In this document: piece by piece, positions 34,207-45,381 of the stretch | Position numbering within the stretch: the stretch's first letter is position 1 | How the letters are laid out: every line of letters starts with the position of its first letter | Assembly: GCF_002434265.1 (NCBI RefSeq) | Contig: NZ_DJJS01000005.1 | Coordinates: forward strand, 62,001-126,000 | Source of the DNA: Pseudomonas sp. UBA6562 | GTDB taxonomy: Bacteria > Pseudomonadota > Gammaproteobacteria > Pseudomonadales > Pseudomonadaceae | Reading direction: 5' to 3' | DNA length: 64,000 nucleotides | The notes under the pieces: generated by a model | Databases searched by the model: none | What the model saw: only the letters and a program-made list of their open reading frames with translations | What the model was told of the DNA's origin: nothing | Position numbers and translations under genes: made by a program

Positions 34207-34900
34207 GAGACCGGCATTCATCCCTAGCGAAAGCTTGGAATTCCTAGTTGAAACTAAATTTGTCAACTTCGAATGGTTCCCAGGCTTTGCCGCCTCGCAG
34301 AAGCAAAAAAGTGTAGTTTCGTTGCATGAGAACATTCAATCATCGCTTAACATCCAAGAGATCCTTGAAATCTCCTCGAAATCCCTCAAACCTGAAGGCG
34401 TTGATGCAAGCGCCTTCAACTTAATGATTGAAACAAAAAAATATAATCGAAGATTCAGCGTCGAATGTGCATTCCAAGCGAGTAAAGTTTTCATTGGCGG
34501 CGGGCCTTATGTAGACCTTCTTGAAACAACATCAAGAGAAGCAAAAAAGGACGAGCGGCTCAAAACCAGCGGTCGCCTTAAAGAGTTTAGGTTTTATAAG
34601 GACTTTTGGCCGCTGGAGCCTAAGACTTTGTTTTACGACTGGCTCTACATCAACGCGCTGCATAGAAACCAAGCGTTGGCAGAAAGGCTACTTCGTTATG
34701 AGTGCTTTACTGACATCGAGTTCAATCATGAGCGTTCGATAAATTGCCAAGCATACTCTGCGGCCCTCTACGTATCGTTAGCTAGGCGAGATTTGCTTCT
34801 TGAGGCGCTATCTAGTAATGAAGCCTACATGACGATTATCACAAGCCATAAGGTCGATGGAGCATACGATAGCTATTCTAGAAGCCCCAACCTCTTATGA
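34199..34900 (+). CDS. NADAR-domain antitoxin, DarT1-associated
   Basis: A 233-residue protein. The central part FSVECAFQASKVF, the SREAKK block and LFYDWLYINALHRNQ with LAERLLRYECF match NADAR-type glycosidase folds, which remove ADP-ribose from modified guanine bases. NADAR proteins pair with DarT1 toxins as antitoxins that reverse the modification. The gene starts inside the last codons of darT (ATGGCTGA). The first ~60 residues (FLVETKFVNFEWFPGF) form a separate extension. Family assignment rests on pattern and context; a domain search would settle it. Confidence 0.75.
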   Translation: MAERPAFIPSESLEFLVETKFVNFEWFPGFAASQKQKSVVSLHENIQSSLNIQEILEISSKSLKPEGVDASAFNLMIETKKYNRRFSVECAFQASKVFIGGGPYVDLLETTSREAKKDERLKTSGRLKEFRFYKDFWPLEPKTLFYDWLYINALHRNQALAERLLRYECFTDIEFNHERSINCQAYSAALYVSLARRDLLLEALSSNEAYMTIITSHKVDGAYDSYSRSPNLL

Positions 34901-35412
34901 TCGGGTCGGCGGTTATAGGCTTACGATAATCACCAACTCGTATGCCGACCTGCATAACAACTCTCCTAGCATCATCCTAATGTGACTTGGCGAGAAAAGG
35001 CTTGCCGCAACTGCGAAGAACATAATTTTAACGAATAGCGCTACTTCCAATCCTGCGCAATCAAAACTATTTTGACGAGGCTAGTGGAATAGCACTTCTC
35101 TACTCGATATCAGCAGTTGCCTTGTCTGCCGGCGTCTTTAAATGAGATCAAATTGTTTGCACTTTTTCCCGGAGGAACAAGGCTGCTCGCGGCAGCGTAG
35201 TGCTAAGCGGCAGGTGGAGGTAGGCGCTAGAAAAAGGTGCCCACGCCTATCGAATCCAGTGCGGTTATCGGGTCACGACCCTGTGAACGACCGCTTCGGG
35301 TCGTGAACTGCCGGTCAATATTACGAGGTCGTTGACCAAGCTGCACATGTGAAGTGGTCAACTCTTGGACACCTGGAATATGAACGGCTGGTCAATTACC
35401 CTCATTGCGCAA
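34901..35412. other. gap between the defence module and the recombinase operon
   Basis: About 510 bases with no gene. A repeat copy at 35287-35316 sits inside a palindrome-rich stretch (GGTCACGACC, GACCGCTTCGGGTCG). This region could hold the terminator of the minus-strand recombinase operon but no clear hairpin with a T-run is visible. Confidence 0.4.
35287..35316 (+). repeat. dispersed intergenic repeat, copy 7
   Basis: Contains ACGACCGCTTCGGGTCGTGA followed by ACTGCCGGTC, a diverged copy in which the core forms a small hairpin. Confidence 0.45.
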
Positions 35413-35811
35413 TCATGTCTTCCTCTGAAGCTGTGAAACCGGCTGCTCCAACATCGATTGAGATAGCCCGTGCATATCCGCATTCGCTTGCCAGATCACA
35501 AACCGGCTATGCATATCTCGAACAGCAGCTAACAGCTTCTGATTGGTCGTCGTCAGTTTCTCAATGTGCTCGTTGGCTGCCTGAATATCGCTAATCCAGC
35601 CCGGTTTCAGCTTCTTAGCCTTCAATGCCGCCTTGCAATTCTTCATCGCTAAATCCACGGCAGGTAGATTCATCAGGGACTGGCGAGCACGACTGATACC
35701 CAGTTTTTCTTTGCATGCCTCAACGAGCAAGGGCCAAGTCAGCTTCGGCTCTGACCATTCCTCAATTAGCTTAATGATGCGTTTCTCATCCTTTGGCGTT
35801 AAATGCCCCAT
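35413..35811 (-). CDS. ginD: GInt recombination accessory protein (GinD-like)
   Basis: A 132-residue, mostly helical, basic protein with no catalytic motif. It is the last gene of the four-gene minus-strand recombinase operon, starting two bases after the stop of the third recombinase. In GInt islands the fourth gene (ginD) encodes a small protein required together with ginABC for excision; Tn554 has an analogous small TnpC. The assignment is by position and size. A coiled-coil segment is likely around residues 75-115. Confidence 0.65.
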   Translation of the reverse strand: MGHLTPKDEKRIIKLIEEWSEPKLTWPLLVEACKEKLGISRARQSLMNLPAVDLAMKNCKAALKAKKLKPGWISDIQAANEHIEKLTTTNQKLLAAVRDMHSRFVIWQANADMHGLSQSMLEQPVSQLQRKT

Positions 35812-35813
35812 CG

Positions 35814-38033
35814 TTAACCCTCGATCTCATCCAGCAAGGCCAAGACGTCATCCAACGATGGCAACGCCTCTTGCGCCTGGTTCTCTTCAATGACTTTGAC
35901 TTCGATCAACCCCGACATTGCGGCGGCATTCTTGGTCAGCGTCCAACCGTTATCGGCGTTCCACACAATGTCACCGTTTTCGAGTTCGGAGTTTTCCAGC
36001 ATTTGGATTAGCGCCTCGCACTTAAAGAGCTTCTCACCCAGTTTTTTGGCCGACTCCGATGCCCCAAACACGCCGCGAGACTGTGCATCCATGGCTTTAT
36101 CGAGGCGGCGTTTAAGGTCGTCGTGTTCCTCCATGAGGTTGCCCTGCTTCACGTCATCGCCTTTTACGCAACCGAGCCGCCCGCAGTCCAAACAGGCACC
36201 CATTTTCGGGCAGGACTCGGATGCGAAGTTGTGCACGCAAACGCCGATATGGGTTTGATGGATAATGCGGTCCTGCTCGCCTTCGCGCAGTTCCATCAGA
36301 TCAGCAAGATTCAGAGGCTGATTGGTCTTGACCTTGCCCATAAGCTGAGCAGCGTTGCTGCGCTTCGTTTTTGGGTGGTAATCCGCAACCCTCTGGGTAC
36401 GGTCCTCGATGGTTTCATGGTTGTAGACAGACCCCATCGTCGTGCGCCCAGAGAAGGCGTCAATCAGGAGCTGCGACAGACCGGCCTTGTGCATCCGCGT
36501 GTTCAACTCGTGCCGAAACGCATGCGTGTTCACCTTGAGACCGGGGTAGCCATAGCGCTCGAACAGGCTTTTCTTTCTCTGATTGTTCGTACCGCCTAGT
36601 TGCGTACTCAATCGGATAAAATTCGCCGCGATCTCTACACCAAATCCGCGTATCACCGCGCTAGCTGAGTCGTCAATCAGTGCTCCCGTGCGCATGGTGA
36701 ACAACGCATCACGGTATCTCACACGAGCTTTGCCCTCCATATAGGGTGTGGTGTATGGAAAATCCTTTGGAAGATATTTTTCACGCAACAGCACATTGAG
36801 CTTGCGCAGCGTGAGCGCACACCGGTCGTCATACGCAAAACCTGCGATTCCTGGCTTGCCATTAACAAATTTGCGCGTCCCTACTCTATCCCACCCGACA
36901 CAGATCTCGACCAAGAGGGCTCGGGCGGCGGGGCTGAGCGCTTTTCGCTTCTCCAAGGTTTTCAGGAAATTGACTTTGAATACGCTTCGCGAGCCGTTGA
37001 CGTTAGAAACGGAGAGTTTTAGCGCGGCACAGGCTTCGGCGTACGAGAGCGGTTCATCAGGCCCCTTGGGTGGCAGCCCTTCATGGGGAGGGAACTCATC
37101 GGGATGGTCTTCCAGCCAGGCGGCGTAAGCCCGCGCCTCGTCGGTGATCGGCCTCAGTAACGTGATGACACGCTCGACGACCGGCTCCATCTCAGGCCTA
37201 ACGACGGGCTTCAGCATTACTTGGTTTATCTTTTCCGCGTACCAGCGCAGGAACATCCGCCGATTGCCCTGGGTATCCTCTTTGAATACCTGGCAATTCA
37301 ATTCAACATCCGCCAATTCACCCACGCGACTCGGTGTACTCAGCAACAGTGCACAGGCGGATGTCACAACGATATCGAGGGGGTTCGTCAATTCGTTCGA
37401 AAACACTTCCCCGAGGGCTCTGATCGCGTCAGGGTTGGGAAGTTTCTGTTCCCGATCCGCTTTTTGCTGCTTGAGCGTGCCACGCGGCTTGAGCGTCAGG
37501 TGGGTAGTCCACCGGAAGTCTGACTTGAGCAATTTTTTGGCCCGCATCAGGGTGATGATGGCCTCAAGTGCCTTGCCGTGCTGGTATGCGGTGTTGCCTT
37601 TTGTCCAGCGACGGTCCATGTCGTCGCACGCCCTGTTACAGACAGCGGCGGACACCCGCGTCACATCGTGCGTGCCGGTCAACTCGAACAGGGCGACTCC
37701 CATCGTGGCCAAGGCTCTCAGCCAGATTGTCATCACCTTTTTCTGCGAATACACCCTTCGGTACACCAGTATGGCTTTGGCAAAGTCCGTGAAGGGTGCC
37801 TGCATCGCCTTTGGGGCAACGTTGGTCGATCCGGCCACCGTGAAGCTACCACCATAGAAGCCGTGCCGGTGCCAACTGCTGTCTTCCCAGCAAATACTCG
37901 AGTGCACTTGATTGGGAATGCCTTTGGGCAGGGTCTGTTTTGCCCATTCGATAAACGCCGCGAGCTGAGCCTCCGCGGCCAGTTGGTCCCTGGGCTTATA
38001 ATCGACAATGTTGTTCGTCGGTGCGTCGGTCAT
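35814..38033 (-). CDS. ginC: large tyrosine recombinase, GInt third recombinase (GinC-like)
   Basis: A 739-residue tyrosine recombinase. The catalytic core lies in the middle-to-C-terminal region: Arg in LLSTPSRVGELAD, HxxR in THAFRHELNTR and the Tyr in MGSVYNHETIEDR. N-terminal residues 1-200 are probably a SAM-like DNA-binding arm. A cysteine-rich tail (CVHNFASESCPKMGACLDCG) may bind zinc. The ATG overlaps the stop of the upstream gene by four bases. In GInt islands three such recombinases act together to excise and insert the element. Which of the three cuts which att site is unknown. Confidence 0.8.
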   Translation of the reverse strand: MTDAPTNNIVDYKPRDQLAAEAQLAAFIEWAKQTLPKGIPNQVHSSICWEDSSWHRHGFYGGSFTVAGSTNVAPKAMQAPFTDFAKAILVYRRVYSQKKVMTIWLRALATMGVALFELTGTHDVTRVSAAVCNRACDDMDRRWTKGNTAYQHGKALEAIITLMRAKKLLKSDFRWTTHLTLKPRGTLKQQKADREQKLPNPDAIRALGEVFSNELTNPLDIVVTSACALLLSTPSRVGELADVELNCQVFKEDTQGNRRMFLRWYAEKINQVMLKPVVRPEMEPVVERVITLLRPITDEARAYAAWLEDHPDEFPPHEGLPPKGPDEPLSYAEACAALKLSVSNVNGSRSVFKVNFLKTLEKRKALSPAARALLVEICVGWDRVGTRKFVNGKPGIAGFAYDDRCALTLRKLNVLLREKYLPKDFPYTTPYMEGKARVRYRDALFTMRTGALIDDSASAVIRGFGVEIAANFIRLSTQLGGTNNQRKKSLFERYGYPGLKVNTHAFRHELNTRMHKAGLSQLLIDAFSGRTTMGSVYNHETIEDRTQRVADYHPKTKRSNAAQLMGKVKTNQPLNLADLMELREGEQDRIIHQTHIGVCVHNFASESCPKMGACLDCGRLGCVKGDDVKQGNLMEEHDDLKRRLDKAMDAQSRGVFGASESAKKLGEKLFKCEALIQMLENSELENGDIVWNADNGWTLTKNAAAMSGLIEVKVIEENQAQEALPSLDDVLALLDEIEG

Positions 38034-39619
38034 TCACCTTTCCTTTCCGATCGGAGCATGACCTCACAATCCAGTATAACCTTGCGGCAAGCCAGAATTG
38101 CCCGATCCCAGAGCACACCGGTCGTTTTATCCGTGGCAATGGTTTGCTCCCGGCGACGCTCCAATCTCTCAAGGACCGCGTGGTGATCTGCGTGCAGAAG
38201 CGGTTGGAATTTTCCGCATGCGTAACAGGTGTACGGTGCATCGAGATGGCAGGCGGCAGTGGCACCACATACTGCCAAATCCTCGATTTGTCGATCCGCT
38301 CGGTCCCCGTTTTTCGCTGAGGTGCGATCCGTAACGATGATTCCGGTGAACGCATTCACAACCAAGGCCAGATGGTCGCTCATCTTCGCGTCGATCAACG
38401 CCAGCAACTCCGGCGAAACGGCGCGGTACTTTCGCACTGTCATAGTATTTGTGTGCATTAATGCACGAGCCATCGTCCACTCATCAAGCCCCGCATTGGA
38501 AAGGTCAGTGCCGAGGGTGTGCCTGAACCTGTGCCCCCGCGTCACTTTCAGCGGCTGATGGGTGCGAGGCGAAATAGGAAAGGCCTGCATCCGCTCAATG
38601 CACGCAAGCCAACCTCTGATCGTGCCTGATCCGGCATGAAAATTCGGGTGCGGCGCGTCTTCGAGCCTCTTTTGAAGGGGGCTGTTGAGCAAAACAGGGG
38701 GGGTCAGCCGCTCCTGAACTCCTGCTTCATCATGATCCAGCTTCTTACGAAAGAGGGGGACATTCTCAATGGCTACATTCCAGTCGGCAACGTCTGGGTA
38801 CGTTTGCCAGAGCTGCGCCAGAACCGCTGCCTTGTAGGCCTGCACGGTGTTGTAGAGGTCCTCATCCAGACTGAATATTTCGGACTTAACTCGCCAGCCC
38901 GCCTCGTCGTCTTTCTGCTTTGCCCAATGAAATCTGATCTTGCAGCCCGGATTGCTCTTAGTGAAATCACCAAAAACTAGCATTCGCATCTGAACGCCAC
39001 GCTGCCCGTAAATTATCAACAGGCGCAGGTACAGATACTGCTCAACATTTAACTTCCCGTGACAAAACTGCTCATGTATCCATTGATACAGCGCGTCCTG
39101 CTCCGCCTGCGTGAGCGGGCCGTGTTCGGGGTCCAGGCTGAGGATCACATCTGTGCTGGATTTCTTTTTCCTGGGCAGTTCCTTGTAAGCATTGATCAGG
39201 GATTGCGGCGGGCGCTGTTCGACTGATTCACAGCCGTGCCAAAACGCCATGAACGCAGCAATGCTAGAAAACTCAGAAACATTGAAGCGCTCTCGGAGAT
39301 CTATCAGTTGACCCTCGTTTAGCGGGTCAATCCCGGCCTGAGCAGCCCGCGACAACACGCTGGCGACCCGATTAACCGAGCCCGCTTCCTGATCGGCCAT
39401 GCGGTACGCCAGGACGGCGTGCAACCAGGGTTTCCAATCCGGTGAGACGCACGCAATAGCCGCTTCCCAGTTAAGTGAATGACCAGCCGATCTGTCCGGT
39501 TTCCACATCGGTTCAGCCGGTGTGAACACCTCCCCACATTTCGCCAGGCGAGGCGTGTTCAGCCATGCATCGAGGCTGTCCTTCGTGGGTGCCTGAAGTG
39601 CTTCGACGGCGATGCTCAA
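38030..39619 (-). CDS. ginB: tyrosine recombinase, GInt second recombinase (GinB-like)
   Basis: A 529-residue tyrosine recombinase: Arg in YGQRGVQMRML, HxxR in HRFRHTLGTDL and the catalytic Tyr in TVRKYRA after MHTNTMT. The C-terminal ~70 residues contain CGATAACHLDAPYTCYACG, four cysteines and histidines that look like a zinc-binding module. It overlaps the first gene's stop by four bases and the third gene's start by four bases, so the three recombinases are translated together. Minus strand, transcribed from the ettA-proximal end. Confidence 0.82.
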   Translation of the reverse strand: MSIAVEALQAPTKDSLDAWLNTPRLAKCGEVFTPAEPMWKPDRSAGHSLNWEAAIACVSPDWKPWLHAVLAYRMADQEAGSVNRVASVLSRAAQAGIDPLNEGQLIDLRERFNVSEFSSIAAFMAFWHGCESVEQRPPQSLINAYKELPRKKKSSTDVILSLDPEHGPLTQAEQDALYQWIHEQFCHGKLNVEQYLYLRLLIIYGQRGVQMRMLVFGDFTKSNPGCKIRFHWAKQKDDEAGWRVKSEIFSLDEDLYNTVQAYKAAVLAQLWQTYPDVADWNVAIENVPLFRKKLDHDEAGVQERLTPPVLLNSPLQKRLEDAPHPNFHAGSGTIRGWLACIERMQAFPISPRTHQPLKVTRGHRFRHTLGTDLSNAGLDEWTMARALMHTNTMTVRKYRAVSPELLALIDAKMSDHLALVVNAFTGIIVTDRTSAKNGDRADRQIEDLAVCGATAACHLDAPYTCYACGKFQPLLHADHHAVLERLERRREQTIATDKTTGVLWDRAILACRKVILDCEVMLRSERKGE

Positions 39620-40881
39620 TTTGAACCTCCTTGTGCCGTGCCAGCCTTCTGAAGGCCGGACGTAAACCGCTCAGCCCGTTTCTGCATCGCTTTGTCTGCC
39701 TCTTCCTTCCAGAATTTCGCGCCGTAGTGGCCTGGCATGTTCGAATCAGGACTCCAGCCGAACATCCATGTGAGGGTCTTTTGTACTTGCGTGGTGCGAT
39801 CCTCCGGCGTGAGCACTGCCAGTTCCTCACGCATGCTTTCCAGCATCGTGTAGACCGCGTCATGCCTCAGAATATGCGGGTGCACATGAGCCAGTTCCGG
39901 CGCTATTTCTCGGACCCTGGACAGAACGCCATCCACTGCCTTGATGGTCAGAGGTCCGCCCTCATTTCGCTTGTGCGCCACCAGCAAAAACGGATGCCTT
40001 CTCATTTGCGATCCGCGGTTACGGGGCTTTCTGTGGCGATATTTCGATTCGTATTCAGTAACTGCGTCATACAGGTCATCGGTCATCACCAGCATGCGCT
40101 CGTGGGTTTTGAATTGCGGGGCCATGGTTCGTGGATCGAGGCTCTCATCCTCCAGGTTAACCACCGCTAGTTGCCGACTGTGCCAGTGAATATCGCTGAT
40201 CTTGATCAGCAGCATCTCTGAGCGGCGCAGCCCCATGTCGAGACCCAGCAGCAAAATGATGTAGTTACGTAGCCTGATAGCTTCATCTGAAAAGGGGTTC
40301 TCGGAGCTATCCGGATGCATGATTTCCAGCAATCGATTTCGCTCCAGACTGGTAAGCCCTTTCATTTCGTCCATTCGCGTTTTTTTCCACGCAGGGCTGG
40401 CTGCTTTGATCTTGCGGTTGATGCGCTTCTTCAGGTCGTCAACCGCCTCATATCGTGTTGAGTGATCACCCAACTTGTCATAGAGGAAGGCCAGATAGTC
40501 GCGTACCGCCTCGATTCGCTGCTGCGCGTGAACTTTGCCAACGGATTTGTAGGCAGTCGGATGCAAACGCATCCCCGCATACTTCATGGTCAAGGTTTCC
40601 TTACTAAACCCCGCATCCGACACAAATCTGGAAAGCTCACTGTCCGTCAGATATAGGCTGGCAGGGCGCTGGTCGATGCGAGAAATCAGATCAATTGAGG
40701 AAAAAGCCACAAATTGCTCAAGCACAATCAGATGCTCAAGGTATTTCTTTGTTGTTTCCAGTGCTCTGCCCGAGTGCTCCATGGTCATGTAGAGGTTGGG
40801 GTAGTAAACCGGTATGTAGTCTTGCACCAGCAGCTTTCTACGAGCACCATTCACCACCTGCTCTATGACCTGGAAACTCAT
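39616..40881 (-). CDS. ginA: tyrosine recombinase, GInt first recombinase (GinA-like)
   Basis: A 421-residue tyrosine recombinase and the first gene of the operon, adjacent to ettA. Arg lies in GLDMGLRRSEMLL, the HxxR box in HPHILRHDAVYT and the Tyr in MPGHYGAKF. N-terminal core-binding domain at about 30-150. Its ATG at 40881 lies 147 bases from the ettA start on the opposite strand, so the operon promoter and the recombination site are probably in that gap. GInt-type operons invariably sit at one end of the island. Confidence 0.85.
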   Translation of the reverse strand: MSFQVIEQVVNGARRKLLVQDYIPVYYPNLYMTMEHSGRALETTKKYLEHLIVLEQFVAFSSIDLISRIDQRPASLYLTDSELSRFVSDAGFSKETLTMKYAGMRLHPTAYKSVGKVHAQQRIEAVRDYLAFLYDKLGDHSTRYEAVDDLKKRINRKIKAASPAWKKTRMDEMKGLTSLERNRLLEIMHPDSSENPFSDEAIRLRNYIILLLGLDMGLRRSEMLLIKISDIHWHSRQLAVVNLEDESLDPRTMAPQFKTHERMLVMTDDLYDAVTEYESKYRHRKPRNRGSQMRRHPFLLVAHKRNEGGPLTIKAVDGVLSRVREIAPELAHVHPHILRHDAVYTMLESMREELAVLTPEDRTTQVQKTLTWMFGWSPDSNMPGHYGAKFWKEEADKAMQKRAERFTSGLQKAGTAQGGSN

Positions 40882-41028
40882 ATTGCTCCCTCATAAAAAA
40901 TAACTTTTTTTAAGTATAGTCAGGAACAAATTAAGGTCAACGCAAAACCTAACGTTTTACGTCCCCGAATTTAAGCTCTTCGCAACCATCAAAGCACTGA
41001 AAAAACTGGACCAAAGGCGAATCAAACC

Positions 41029-42723
<1,695 letters not shown>

Positions 42724-42743
42724 GACGCCGGCGGTTGCACAAG

Positions 42744-42767
42744 AATGGGGCCTTTCGAGGCCCCATT
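42744..42767 (+). terminator. intrinsic terminator of ettA
   Basis: AATGGGGCCT-TTCG-AGGCCCCATT hairpin followed by TTC, a strong ten-base stem. It ends the ettA transcript. Confidence 0.85.
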
Positions 42768-42966
42768 TTCGTGCTTGAGTGAAAACGGTCGAACGCTCTA
42801 AATGGGGGTTTATCGAGCCAAATGATTTAACATTTTGTATACATTTATATAAAACGCACCATTTATTTTCATAAAAACGACATCTCGCCCTGTTGCTGTG
42901 CGAAGGCTTCTTGTTAGAGTCGGGCAAAAACCAACAAGTCCAATCCCCTTTGGTGAGATGTCTAGC

Positions 42967-44307
<1,341 letters not shown>

Positions 44308-44322
44308 CCGCGCCGAAGCGCG

Positions 44323-44814
44323 TCATGCCTCGATCGCGATGATTTCGATCAGCAGATCGCCTGCCGGTCGTTTCCAGGTCACTTCATCACCCGGCGCTGC
44401 ACCCAGTAGCGCCTGGCCCAAGGGCGAACCCCAGTTGATCAGGCCGCGCGTAGCGTCGGCCTCGTCTTCGCCGACCAGACGCACCTGCTGCTGGTGATCC
44501 TGCTCGTCGGCGAAGGTGACACGGCTGCCGATCTGCACCTTGTCGGTCGAGGTGGGTGTCGGTACGGGCTGCGCGCTCAGCACCCGCGCGGTGAAATAGC
44601 GCAGGTCGCTTTCGTTGTCGGCCAGGCGCTGCTGGTCGGCGCGCTCACCCTGGGCTTGCAGCTCGCGGCGTTCGGCATTGAGCGCTTCCACCCGTGCCTG
44701 CAATTGCGCGAGGCCATCTAGGGTCACGTAATTGGTCTGCTCGCTGATACGCCGCTCCACAGGCTGGCTGGCCTGTGCGGCGGCGTGGTCTTCGTTGACG
44801 AATGCTCGGCTCAT
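44323..44814 (-). CDS. GreA/GreB-family transcription elongation factor
   Basis: A 163-residue Gre-family factor with a shorter N-terminal coiled coil (about 30-75, YVTLDGLAQLQARVEAL) and the C-terminal FKBP-like domain (GSRVTFADEQDHQQQVRLVG, INWGSPLGQALLGAAPGDEV). Gre factors reach into RNA polymerase's secondary channel and stimulate cleavage of backtracked RNA. The acidic tip residues of the coil are not clearly identified, so it may be a Gre-like homologue that competes for the channel. Strong ribosome binding site (AAAGGAGGG). Confidence 0.88.
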   Translation of the reverse strand: MSRAFVNEDHAAAQASQPVERRISEQTNYVTLDGLAQLQARVEALNAERRELQAQGERADQQRLADNESDLRYFTARVLSAQPVPTPTSTDKVQIGSRVTFADEQDHQQQVRLVGEDEADATRGLINWGSPLGQALLGAAPGDEVTWKRPAGDLLIEIIAIEA

Positions 44815-44895
44815 GTGGCCCTCCTTTACAGTAGGACCGTGGCAAGAGGCCGGTCGTTTCAGTCGAGGTCCGACAGGGCTAGTGCCTGAGAGGCG

Positions 44896-45252
44896 CTAGT
44901 CGTGGCGAAAAGCGCGGGCGTTGTCACGGTTCTTTTCCCGTTGCCAGTCGCGATCGCGCTCGCTCCCATAGGGCTCGCGCTCGTCGCGCAGGTTCTGCCC
45001 GGCTTGCAGGCTCTGGCATTGGCGAAAGCCGTCGTCCCAACCGGTTTCGTATTGAGGCTCGGCGAGGTAGCGCGGCACGTTCTTGCGAAAATCCCCCACC
45101 CTCAGCCCGGCTGCATGGCGGCCACTGCCGCAGCCGTCCTGATAGCCGTCGGCGTAGGCAGGCGGGTAACCGTCCTTGAGCATCCGCTCATGGGTCGATT
45201 GGCAACCGCTAAGCAGCATCGCTATCCACAACCCGAACCAGTACCGCGCCAT
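44896..45252 (-). CDS. small outer-membrane-type lipoprotein
   Basis: A 118-residue protein with a lipoprotein signal peptide: basic N terminus MARYWFGLW and lipobox LLSGC, so Cys ~15 would be lipidated. The mature part is polar, with a GYQDGCGSGR and GWDDGFRQC pattern and a charged tail. Function unknown; similar small lipoproteins are widespread in Pseudomonas. Start at 45252 (GGAG upstream); 45267 is an alternative. Confidence 0.75.
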   Translation of the reverse strand: MARYWFGLWIAMLLSGCQSTHERMLKDGYPPAYADGYQDGCGSGRHAAGLRVGDFRKNVPRYLAEPQYETGWDDGFRQCQSLQAGQNLRDEREPYGSERDRDWQREKNRDNARAFRHD

Positions 45253-45381
45253 AGCCCCGATCTCCACGTTATGGAGTCAGTGTAGGTGCAGGATTGTGAG
45301 GGCAAGGTCAAAAGAGTGTCGGATTGCCATTAATCTCGACCGCGCCTGAGGGCGGCAGCCCTCAGGTCGGCCGGCAGCGAG

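Noticed and set aside
1..41000. Second att site (direct repeat of the ettA junction) inside the window
   Set aside because: I found no repeat of the junction sequence to the left; the other island end is probably outside the window.
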